From: CAG-791 sp002394525
Lineage (GTDB): Bacteria; Bacillota; Clostridia; Lachnospirales; Lachnospiraceae
DNA: 10,775 nucleotides
Assembly (NCBI GenBank): GCA_946536955.1
Contig: CAMNFJ010000107.1
Coordinates: 1-10,775, forward strand
Direction of reading: 5' to 3'
Shown: one piece after another, positions 1 through 5,589 of the stretch
How the letters are laid out: every line of letters begins with the position of its first letter
How positions within the stretch are numbered: the stretch's first letter is position 1
The notes under the pieces: model-generated
Databases searched by the model: none
The model's input: only the letters and a program-made list of their open reading frames with translations
What the model was told of the DNA's origin: nothing
Made by a program: the position numbers and the translations under genes

Positions 1-2
1 CC

Positions 3-56
3 TTCATTGAAGCGGATGGGGGTTACTACCTCGACTCCTTCGTGAAACAACCCTGA
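3..56 (+). CDS. Possible C-terminal end of an upstream gene (partial)
   Basis: One forward frame is open from the window edge to a TGA at 54-56 and reads FIEADGGYYLDSFVKQP, which has the composition of an ordinary protein tail. The stop lies 17 bases before the -35 box of the rex promoter, a normal spacing for the end of a preceding gene. Only 17 residues are visible, no family can be recognised, and another forward frame is also open up to position 45, so both frame and identity are uncertain. Confidence 0.35.
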   Translation, partial: FIEADGGYYLDSFVKQP

Positions 57-73
57 CCGTGAAATGTAACGAT

Positions 74-102
74 TTGACAGCAAAAAAGACAGCTATTATA
101 AT
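74..102 (+). promoter_or_regulatory. Consensus sigma-A promoter of rex
   Basis: A perfect -35 box TTGACA (74-79) and a perfect -10 box TATAAT (97-102) are separated by exactly 17 bases. Transcription would start near 109, giving a leader of about 58 bases before the rex GTG. This is the strongest promoter match in the window and implies that rex, possibly with nnr-alr behind it, starts its own transcription unit. The leader contains TTG- and CAA-rich stretches but no convincing Rex operator. Confidence 0.85.
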
Positions 103-166
103 ATGGACGGGATGTTCGATTTCAACCAATTGTATATTGTATTAGTTTTGTTCAAGAGGTACTTAG

Positions 167-799
167 GTGGAAGAAAAGGAGATTTCGCAGGCGGTTATTG
201 CGAGACTGCCCAGATACTATCGTTATTTAAAGGATTTAAAGGATTCCGGAAAGGAGAGGATCTCCTCTCAGGAGCTGAGCAGGATCATGAAGGTGACTGC
301 CTCTCAGATCCGGCAGGACTTCAACAATTTCGGGGGATTCGGTCAGCAGGGTTACGGGTATAATACCAAATATCTTTATGAGGAGATCGGCAAGATCCTG
401 GGCCTGGACCATCAGCACAACATGGTCCTTGTGGGAGCCGGCAATCTGGGCCAGGCTCTCGTCAGATATCTGAAGTTCAAGAAGAGCGGCTTCAATTTTA
501 TCTGTGCTTTTGATATAAACCCTGAGCTTTTCAATCAGACTGTCGGGGGAGTGCCGATCCGGCCCATCAACGAGCTCCACTCTTATGTGGAGGAAAACGA
601 AGTGGATATCGTCGTACTGACGATTCCCAAATCCGAGGCGAGGGAGCTCGCACATACTCTGGCGGACACAAAGATCAAGGCAATCTGGAATTTTGCCCAC
701 ATCGATCTGGAAATGCCGCCCCACATTCAGGTGGAGAGCGTCCATCTGCAGGACAGTCTCATGCGTCTGTCCTACAATATTCACAAAAATCAGGGCTGA
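167..799 (+). CDS. rex: Redox-sensing transcriptional repressor Rex
   Basis: Rex is a homodimeric cytoplasmic repressor that leaves its operators when NADH binds, coupling fermentation and NADH-oxidising genes to the NADH/NAD+ ratio. The 210 residues match the usual family length. Residues 1 to about 75 form the winged helix, with the typical LPRYYRYL near 14-21, the recognition region TASQIRQDFNNFG near 44-56 and GQQGYGYN near 59-66. A Rossmann fold follows, with LVGAGNLGQAL (88-98), an acidic FDINPE near 115-120 for the NAD ribose, and IWNFAHIDL (173-181). The C-terminal helix, which swaps between subunits in known structures, is present. The start is GTG at 167, supported by AAGAGG at 154-159 seven bases upstream; no ATG fits better. 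The gene follows a consensus promoter. Its base composition is clearly less GC-rich than nnr and alr downstream. Its local targets cannot be stated from this window. Confidence 0.95.
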   Translation: MEEKEISQAVIARLPRYYRYLKDLKDSGKERISSQELSRIMKVTASQIRQDFNNFGGFGQQGYGYNTKYLYEEIGKILGLDHQHNMVLVGAGNLGQALVRYLKFKKSGFNFICAFDINPELFNQTVGGVPIRPINELHSYVEENEVDIVVLTIPKSEARELAHTLADTKIKAIWNFAHIDLEMPPHIQVESVHLQDSLMRLSYNIHKNQG

Positions 800-833
800 C
801 CGGTCCGATCCGGTCTGTAACAGGCCTGTTCCC

Positions 834-869
834 ATTGCCGGCACTCTCTGCTCAGAGGGTGCCGGTAAT
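834..869 (+). other. Strong 17-bp hairpin between rex and nnr
   Basis: The arms 834-850 and 853-869 pair over 17 positions, with only two G-T wobbles and a two-base nominal loop (in practice a slightly larger loop). No T-run follows, so this is not a canonical Rho-independent terminator. It could reduce read-through, protect an mRNA end or separate rex from nnr expression. Smaller inverted repeats flank it: 798-803 with 810-815, the 12-base palindrome AACAGGCCTGTT at 819-830, GGAGACC at 894-900 with GGTCTCC at 922-928, and GGATCCGG at 903-910 with CCGGATCC at 927-934. The rest of this 184-base gap holds no gene that I can support. Confidence 0.6.
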
Positions 870-983
870 GTGATAGGGCAGAAAATCATGGCAGGAGACC
901 CCGGATCCGGCATTGTCTTCCGGTCTCCGGATCCGCGTCCCCTGCGGGATGGCCGGCTGTGGCCTGGCGGGAGAGGAGCGTAT

Positions 984-2678
984 ATGGAATATCTACTGAC
1001 TGGTTCCGAGATGTCGGCCTGTGACCGGCGCACCAGCGAGGTGATCGGGATCCCTTCCCTGGTCCTCATGGAGCGGGCGGCACTCTCTGTCGCGGACGGG
1101 GTGGACCTGTATCTGCGGAGCCGGGGAAACCGCCGCGGCCCCGTCCTGGTCGCCGCGGGGCGCGGCAATAACGGGGCGGACGGGCTGGCGGCCGCCAGGA
1201 TCCTGACCGACCGCGGCTATGAGGTGACCTGCTTCAGGCTGTCCGGAGAGATCAGCCCGGCCAGCAGCTTTGCCGTCCAGGAGGGAATCCTGGACAAGTA
1301 TGGAATAAAAACAGGACTCCTGGCGGACCTCATGGGGGCGGACGCCGGAAAAAAGGACCCCGCCGCAGCCCCTTCTCCGGCGGTGCTGCCTGAGGGCTTT
1401 GAGCCCCCCGCGGTGATCATTGACGCCCTCTTCGGGACAGGCCTCTCCAGAAATCTGGAAGGGGAGGCGGCGGAGGCCGTCTCCTGGCTCAATGCCTGCC
1501 GGGACCGCTGCGGGGCCTACACGGTCGCCGTGGACATTCCCTCGGGGATCTCCTCGGACAAGGGGGCCGTCATGGGCTGCGCGGTCAGATGTGACGAGAC
1601 CAGGACCTTTGCCTTCTGGAAAAGAGGACACCGGCTCTATCCCGGGGCGGCTTATGCCGGCAGGCTCCACCTGGCCCAGATCGGGATCACCCCCAGGTCC
1701 TTCGCGGGCAGACCCGGTATGTTTACGCTCAGCCCCCGGGAGGCCCTGGACCTTCTGCCCGCCCGGGACAGGAATGGAAATAAGGGGAGCTTCGGCAAGG
1801 TCCTGGTGATCGCGGGCAGGAAAAACATGTGCGGCGCGGCCATCCTGGCCGGCAGGGCCTGCCTGTCCGCGGGCGCCGGCATGGTAAAGATCTTTACCCA
1901 TGAATCCAACCGGCTGATCGTCCAGCAGCAGTTCCCGGAGGCTCTTCTGGATACCTTCGGCGAGGAGGACGATGCCCTCCTGCTCAGGAAAAAGCTGGAG
2001 GGATCCCTGGCATGGGCGGATGTGGCCGCGGCCGGCCCCGCCATGGGGACAGACGAGACGGCCCATGTCCTGCTCAGGACTCTGCTCGGTTATCAGGAGC
2101 CTGGCCTGCGGGGCCTGGTCCTGGACGCGGACGCTCTGCGGCTCATCGCCTTGGACGATGGGCTCAAGGAGCTTGTGGCGGGCCGCAGACAGGGCCTGCC
2201 CTGCATCCTGACCCCTCATCTGGCTGAATTTGCCGCCCTGGCGGGCCGCAGTGTCGCCGAATGCGCCCGGGACCGGTCCGGGATTGTACAAAGGACAGCG
2301 GATGCCCTCGGATGCACGATCGTCTGCAAGGATGCCAGGACCCTGGCGGCCCGGCCCTCCCGGGAAGGGGCGCCCATCCAGTATCTCAACTGCACGGGGA
2401 ACGACGGCATGGCGACTGCCGGAAGCGGGGATGTCCTGACGGGCATGACGGCCGCCCTTCTGGCCGCCTTTGTAAAAGGAGCCCCCGCGGCGCCCCTCTT
2501 TGACCGGGAAGGGGCGGAGGACGGATTTGAGGCCGCTGTCTGCGCGGTCTGCCTGCACGGGGCGGCCGGGGACCTGGCCCGCAGCCTGTACTCGGAGAGG
2601 GGAATGACCGCCATGGACCTGGTCACAGCCCTGCGGACACGGGACTTTTGGGAAGGATATCAGAGCAATGAGCAATGA
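984..2678 (+). CDS. nnr: Bifunctional NAD(P)H-hydrate repair enzyme (epimerase plus dehydratase)
   Basis: Nnr repairs hydrated NADH and NADPH. The N-terminal YjeF domain epimerises R-NAD(P)HX to the S form, and the C-terminal ribokinase-like domain dehydrates S-NAD(P)HX using ADP. The 564 residues fit the fused bacterial form. The epimerase part (about 1-240) has GIPSLVLMERAA (22-33), the nucleotide loop GRGNNGADGLAAAR (59-72), DALFGTGL (147-154) and VDIPSGI (183-189) with the expected catalytic Asp. An Ala/Pro-rich insert of about 20 residues lies near 121-141. The dehydratase part (about 265-560) has GKVLVIAG (271-278), AGAGMVKI (296-303), LDADALR (380-386), ILTPHLAEF (408-416) and the active-site GSGDVLTG (480-487). 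The frame is open well upstream, but ATG 984 is chosen because GAGAGGAG at 971-978 precedes it and the conserved MEYLLTG-type start begins there. The 3' end overlaps alr by 11 bases, which suggests translational coupling. Codons are strongly biased to G or C in third position. Confidence 0.93.
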   Translation: MEYLLTGSEMSACDRRTSEVIGIPSLVLMERAALSVADGVDLYLRSRGNRRGPVLVAAGRGNNGADGLAAARILTDRGYEVTCFRLSGEISPASSFAVQEGILDKYGIKTGLLADLMGADAGKKDPAAAPSPAVLPEGFEPPAVIIDALFGTGLSRNLEGEAAEAVSWLNACRDRCGAYTVAVDIPSGISSDKGAVMGCAVRCDETRTFAFWKRGHRLYPGAAYAGRLHLAQIGITPRSFAGRPGMFTLSPREALDLLPARDRNGNKGSFGKVLVIAGRKNMCGAAILAGRACLSAGAGMVKIFTHESNRLIVQQQFPEALLDTFGEEDDALLLRKKLEGSLAWADVAAAGPAMGTDETAHVLLRTLLGYQEPGLRGLVLDADALRLIALDDGLKELVAGRRQGLPCILTPHLAEFAALAGRSVAECARDRSGIVQRTADALGCTIVCKDARTLAARPSREGAPIQYLNCTGNDGMATAGSGDVLTGMTAALLAAFVKGAPAAPLFDREGAEDGFEAAVCAVCLHGAAGDLARSLYSERGMTAMDLVTALRTRDFWEGYQSNEQ

Positions 2679-3831
2679 AAGGATTTGCGCGGAGATCGAC
2701 CTCTCCGCCGTACGTTATAATATGGAGAGCATGCACCGGAACCTGCTTCCGGGCACCGGCATGATCGCGGTCGTCAAGACGGACGGCTATGGACACGGGG
2801 CCGCCGCGATCGCGCAGGAGATCGAGGAGCTCCCCTGGCTGTGGGGCTTTGCGGTCGCCACCTTCGAGGAGGCGCAGGAGCTGCGCGGCGCCGGCATCAC
2901 CAGGCCCATCCTGATCCTGGGCTATGTCTTTCCTTATTGCTATGAAGACCTGGCCCGGCTGGAGATCCGCCCGGCCTGCTTCAGGACCGATATGCTGGAC
3001 CAGCTCGCGTCAGCCGCCCGGGCCGCGGGCAGGCCCGTCCGCATCCATATCGCCATGGATACCGGCATGAGCCGGATCGGGATCTCTCCGGACGGGGAGG
3101 GACTTGCCTTTTTCCGCCGCGCCCTGCAGTTGCAGGAGGAGGGAGCCATCGTGGTCGAAGGGGTCTTCACCCATTTTGCCACGGCGGATGAAAAAGACCT
3201 GGCCGCGACCGGAAGGCAGATCGCACGCTTTCAGGACTTTGTCCTGCGGGTGGAGAAGGAACTCGGATACCGGATCCCCCTGCGGCACATTTCCAATAGC
3301 GCCGGCATCATTCGCCTGCAGGAGGCCAATTTTGACCTGGTCCGCGCGGGCATCACCCTGTACGGGCTCTGGCCCTCCGCCGATGTGCCCAGGGACCCCG
3401 TCCCCCTTAAGCCCGTCATGTCGCTCCGGTCCCACATCGTCTATATCAAGACTGTTCCTGCCGGGACCGCTGTCAGCTACGGCGGGACCTATGTTACCCC
3501 GGGCCCGGAAAGGCTGGCGACCGTGCCTGTCGGCTACGGCGACGGCTACCCCCGGAGCCTGTCCAACAAAGGCTATGTCCTGATCCGCGGGCACAGGGCC
3601 CCCATCCGGGGAAGAGTCTGCATGGACCAGATGATGGTGGATGTCTCCCGGATCCCCGAGGCCGCCGAGGGAGACACCGTGACCCTGATCGGCCGGGACG
3701 GATCTTCGCAGATCACCATGGAGGAGCTGGGTGATTTGTCCGGCAGGTTCAATTATGAGCTGGCCTGCGACATCTCTCCCCGCGTCCCCCGGGTCTTTTA
3801 TCACAGCGGGGGGCAGGAGGAGAAAGCTTGA
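2668..3831 (+). CDS. alr: Alanine racemase
   Basis: This PLP enzyme interconverts L- and D-alanine and supplies D-Ala for peptidoglycan in the cytoplasm. The 387 residues match the family. The N-terminal TIM barrel begins with AEIDLSAVRYN (8-18). The PLP lysine is Lys37 in AVVKTDGYGHG, where TDG replaces the more usual A-N/D-A. DTGMSRIG (131-138) carries the conserved Arg, and HISNSAGI (207-214) and VRAGITLYG (225-233) are typical. The C-terminal beta domain has the catalytic Tyr271 in VSYGGTY, then VPVGYGDGYPR (286-296) and the substrate-site GRVCMDQMMVDVS (315-327). The start ATG lies inside the last codons of nnr with GGAAGG at 2651-2656 upstream, so alr is very probably co-expressed with nnr. 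Nnr and alr are often neighbours in Firmicutes. Nothing in the sequence shows separate control. Confidence 0.95.
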   Translation: MSNERICAEIDLSAVRYNMESMHRNLLPGTGMIAVVKTDGYGHGAAAIAQEIEELPWLWGFAVATFEEAQELRGAGITRPILILGYVFPYCYEDLARLEIRPACFRTDMLDQLASAARAAGRPVRIHIAMDTGMSRIGISPDGEGLAFFRRALQLQEEGAIVVEGVFTHFATADEKDLAATGRQIARFQDFVLRVEKELGYRIPLRHISNSAGIIRLQEANFDLVRAGITLYGLWPSADVPRDPVPLKPVMSLRSHIVYIKTVPAGTAVSYGGTYVTPGPERLATVPVGYGDGYPRSLSNKGYVLIRGHRAPIRGRVCMDQMMVDVSRIPEAAEGDTVTLIGRDGSSQITMEELGDLSGRFNYELACDISPRVPRVFYHSGGQEEKA

Positions 3832-3851
3832 AGCTGTTAGCTCTTAGCTGC
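3824..3851 (+). repeat. Degenerate 7-base tandem repeat (AAGCTGT-like) across the alr stop codon
   Basis: Four consecutive 7-base units, AAGCTTG, AAGCTGT, TAGCTCT and TAGCTGC, share an AGCT core at fixed positions. They begin in the last codons of alr and run past its TGA (3829-3831). A similar array on the opposite strand lies between nfnA and nfnB (10324-10364). Function is unknown; the shared unit suggests a dispersed repeat family or a replication-slippage product. Confidence 0.5.
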
Positions 3852-3875
3852 ATGCGAAAGGCCGGGCGGACGGCG

Positions 3876-3904
3876 TTGACGGACTTTGCATCTGATGGTA
3901 TAGT
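3876..3904 (+). promoter_or_regulatory. Likely sigma-A promoter of yebC
   Basis: A -35 box TTGACG (3876-3881) and a -10 box TATAGT (3899-3904) each differ from consensus by one base and are spaced by 17 bases. The predicted start near 3911 gives a leader of about 140 bases. That leader contains a 9-bp hairpin with one wobble (3934-3942 with 3949-3957) and a 7-bp hairpin with a TTTT loop (3979-3985 with 3990-3996). Neither is followed by a T-run. They could be regulatory or may simply stabilise the mRNA. Confidence 0.7.
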
Positions 3905-4052
3905 ATATAGCATGTCTTTTTCTGCCGCCTGAACCGGGACCGCAGATCCGGTCCTGGGAAAGAGCGAAGAGAAAGCCTGTGCGGGTTTTCCCGCGCATGA
4001 ATACATGAAGATTTTAAAATATTAGTTTAAGAAATGATTGTGAGGAACTAAA

Positions 4053-4790
4053 ATGTCAGGACATTCGAAATTTGCAAATATCAAGCACAAGAAAGAAAAA
4101 AATGATGCCGCCAAGGGCAAGATCTTTACCATTATCGGAAGAGAGATCGCCGTCGCCGTCAAGGAAGGTGGTCCTGATCCCTCCAACAACTACAAGCTGG
4201 CCAAGGTCATTGAAAAGGCCAAATCCAACAACGTGCCCAATGATACGATCGAGCGCGGCATCAAGAAGGCTGCCGGCGATGTCGGCAATGTCAACTACCA
4301 GTACAACACCTACGAGGGATACGGCCCCAACGGCATCGCGGTCATCGTGGATACACTGACAGACAACCAGAACCGCACGGCCGCGAATGTGCGCGCTGCC
4401 TTTTCCAAGGGCGGCGGAAATATCGGCACTCCCGGCTGCGTCTCCTTCATGTTTGACAAGCGCGGACAGATCATCATCGACCGCGAGGAATGCGATATGG
4501 CCGCTGACGACCTCATGATGCTGGTCCTGGACGCCGGCGCCGAGGATCTGAAGGAGGAAGAGGACAGCTTTGAGGTCTTGACCTCCGAGGATGACTTCGA
4601 CGCGGTCAAGGCTGCCCTCGACGAGGAAGGCATCGCCTACGTGTCTGCGGAAGTGACCATGATCCCCCAGAACTATGTGACCCTGTCGGATGAGAATTCC
4701 ATCAAACAGATCCGCAGGATCCTCGACATCCTCGAGGATGACGACGACGTACAGGCCGTCTATCACAACTGGGATGAGGGCGACGAGTAA
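4053..4790 (+). CDS. yebC: YebC/PmpR family protein (TACO1-type translation or regulatory factor)
   Basis: This is a cytoplasmic YebC/PmpR family member. Members were first described as DNA-binding regulators; more recent work on bacterial YebC and mitochondrial TACO1 points to helping ribosomes through difficult sequences such as proline runs. Which role applies here is not shown by the sequence. The 245 residues match the family length. The N-terminus MSGHSKFANIKHKKEKNDAAK is nearly the family signature, with Phe7 where Trp is usual. Further family blocks are KAKSNNVPNDTIERGIKKA (about residues 55-73), the YEGYGPNGIAVIVD stretch (about 88-101) and NRTAANVRAAFSKGGGNIG (about 107-125). The C-terminal half is very acidic, ending DDDDVQAVYHNWDEGDE. 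ATG 4053 is preceded by GAGGAA at 4042-4047. The gene has its own promoter and is followed by a strong hairpin at 4871-4893. Confidence 0.95.
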   Translation: MSGHSKFANIKHKKEKNDAAKGKIFTIIGREIAVAVKEGGPDPSNNYKLAKVIEKAKSNNVPNDTIERGIKKAAGDVGNVNYQYNTYEGYGPNGIAVIVDTLTDNQNRTAANVRAAFSKGGGNIGTPGCVSFMFDKRGQIIIDREECDMAADDLMMLVLDAGAEDLKEEEDSFEVLTSEDDFDAVKAALDEEGIAYVSAEVTMIPQNYVTLSDENSIKQIRRILDILEDDDDVQAVYHNWDEGDE

Positions 4791-4870
4791 CCCCGTGATA
4801 TTGATCTGCGACTATTGGTTCAGGGAAGAACACATTCCCCGGCTGTAAGACCAGAAGACTATGACAGACA

Positions 4871-4893
4871 GCTTTGTGCGCCCCGCACAAGGC
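4871..4893 (+). terminator. Strong hairpin after yebC, possible terminator or attenuator
   Basis: The arms 4871-4880 and 4884-4893 pair over 10 positions with one G-T wobble around a CCC loop. The following stretch TGTTCTGTGTT is T-rich but interrupted, so termination would be partial at best. The hairpin lies just before the preferred start of the small acidic gene at 4924 and could set the ratio between yebC and that gene. It also argues against translation of this gene from the ATG at 4861. Confidence 0.45.
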
Positions 4894-4923
4894 TGTTCTG
4901 TGTTCGTATACGCAGGAAATCCT

Positions 4924-5127
4924 ATGGAAGACTGGAAAGACGAATACGGGCCGGCAGCTGACTTTGAGGACAACGAGTCCGGGAGATTTTTGAAAAACCC
5001 CCTGCCCGTCCCCAAACGCAGGCCCCATATCCGCATGGAATTTGACCTCATGGATGACTGGGATATCCCGCAGGACCGGGAACACTTTGATATAGAGATC
5101 CCGGAGGACGATGATTTTGATATCTGA
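4924..5127 (+). CDS. Small, highly acidic hypothetical protein
   Basis: I do not recognise a named family. From ATG 4924 the product has 67 residues and reads MEDWKDEYGPAADFEDNESG at the start, a short basic and proline-rich middle (NPLPVPKRRPH, about 25-35) and a very acidic end (FDIEIPEDDDFDI). It has no signal peptide and no membrane segment, so it is probably cytoplasmic and perhaps largely unstructured, with the acidic tail suited to binding a basic partner. ATG 4924 is preferred over ATG 4861 because AGGAAA at 4914-4919 is well placed and the longer form would be translated through a 10-bp hairpin with no good ribosome site. The gene lies between yebC and a T-run terminator, so it is likely in the yebC transcription unit. 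The coding call rests on ribosome site, composition and context. Confidence 0.6.
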   Translation: MEDWKDEYGPAADFEDNESGRFLKNPLPVPKRRPHIRMEFDLMDDWDIPQDREHFDIEIPEDDDFDI

Positions 5128-5138
5128 ACCCTCAGGGC

Positions 5139-5162
5139 CCTGCCTGGAAACCTGCCTGGAAA
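5139..5162 (+). repeat. Perfect 12-base tandem duplication
   Basis: CCTGCCTGGAAA occurs twice in direct succession (5139-5150 and 5151-5162), starting 11 bases after the stop of the small acidic gene. The second copy contributes to a short hairpin (GGAAAAG at 5158-5164 with CTTTTCC at 5173-5179). This is probably a local slippage event. Confidence 0.6.
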
Positions 5163-5214
5163 AGGATCAGGTCTTTTCCGCGGACCTTCCTATGAGATCG
5201 CATAAGATTGATTG

Positions 5215-5284
5215 AAAAAGCCGTAATCTCCGGTGCCTTTTCGTCTGCTGACGGAAAATGCGGCTGGAGCTGCGGCGTTTTTTT
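5215..5284 (+). terminator. Rho-independent terminator closing the yebC-small protein unit
   Basis: A long interrupted stem ends in a run of seven T (5278-5284). GCCG (5220-5223) pairs with CGGC (5273-5276), CTCC with GGAG, and GCC plus the TTTTCGTC arm with GACGGAAA and GGC around a TGCT loop. The base is flanked by AAAAA (5215-5219) on the left, so it may also work for the opposite strand. Internal loops make the stem imperfect, but the T-run and position are typical. Confidence 0.65.
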
Positions 5285-5298
5285 CCCGAATAACATTA

Positions 5299-5305
5299 TT
5301 TCTAT
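5299..5305. repeat. Left target-site duplication copy, TTTCTAT
   Basis: TTTCTAT directly abuts the left terminal inverted repeat of the palindromic element. The same seven bases directly abut its right end at 5555-5561. Seven identical bases exactly at both boundaries are unlikely by chance, although the site is AT-rich. Confidence 0.7.
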
Positions 5306-5554
5306 GATGTAAAGGTCAAAAGGTATCCAATGGCTCTGAGTCTCGTCAAGCTGTACAAACAGCCGAAGGGCCTTGCGCAGCTCCGCAGGAGATGCTGCGT
5401 GCCAGGTACTTGGCCGCTGTTTTTTAGCGGCCTTATACAAACTGCAAAGCAGTTTGTTACCGCATGCCAGCGAGGGTAGAGCGAGAGCGTGCCCAAGGCG
5501 TTTGTGCAGCTTGACGAGACGGTGTTCACTTAACCACCTTTTGACCTCAACATC
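5306..5554. mobile_element. MITE-like palindromic insertion with terminal inverted repeats
   Basis: The 249-base element starts and ends with inverted repeats matching at 17 of 19 positions (5306-5324 and 5536-5554; outer end GATGT, inner block AGGTCAAAAGGT). After an unmatched stretch of 15 bases on each side, a second pair of 21-base arms (5340-5360 and 5500-5520) matches except for one base that forms a G-U pair in RNA. The interior folds into further hairpins: 5375-5381 with 5394-5400, 5412-5418 with 5426-5432, and 5437-5445 with 5449-5457. The element is flanked on both sides by the identical 7-mer TTTCTAT, as expected of a target-site duplication. No open frame inside looks like a protein, so it would be non-autonomous and need a transposase elsewhere. 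The alternative is a palindromic intergenic repeat family that encodes a structured RNA. Confidence 0.75.
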
Positions 5555-5561
5555 TTTCTAT
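5555..5561. repeat. Right target-site duplication copy, TTTCTAT
   Basis: This is the second copy of the 7-mer that flanks the palindromic element; see 5299-5305. It lies 29 bases before the ftsK start codon, so the insertion replaced or displaced the original ftsK upstream region. Confidence 0.7.
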
Positions 5562-5589
5562 TAAATATACATCTGTTAAAAGGAGCTGA

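Noticed and set aside
130..160. Possible Rex operator between the rex promoter and its start codon
   Set aside because: The stretch has TTG and CAA ends and is AT-rich but does not form the 18-base TTGTTAA/TTAACAA palindrome; symmetry is poor.
693..983. Open frame in phase with nnr that would extend its N-terminus by 97 residues and overlap rex
   Set aside because: The sequence upstream of 984 has no family similarity I recognise, runs through several hairpins and overlaps rex. ATG 984 has a good ribosome site and the normal YjeF domain start.
236..1168. Antisense open frame of 310 codons over rex and nnr
   Set aside because: Shadow frame in GC-rich coding DNA; its product lacks any recognisable domain and it lies opposite well supported genes.
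993..2675. Antisense open frame of 560 codons opposite nnr
   Set aside because: Caused by the strong third-position G/C bias of nnr; composition is Gly/Pro/Arg-rich and unlike a real protein.
4861..4923. Longer start for the small acidic protein (ATG 4861)
   Set aside because: There is no good ribosome site before 4861, and the extra codons lie on a 10-bp hairpin; ATG 4924 has AGGAAA at the right distance.
5302..5529. Short open frames on both strands inside the palindromic element
   Set aside because: They cover hairpin arms and a tandem of GCGAG motifs, lack ribosome sites, and read as unlikely Cys/Arg/Ser-rich peptides.
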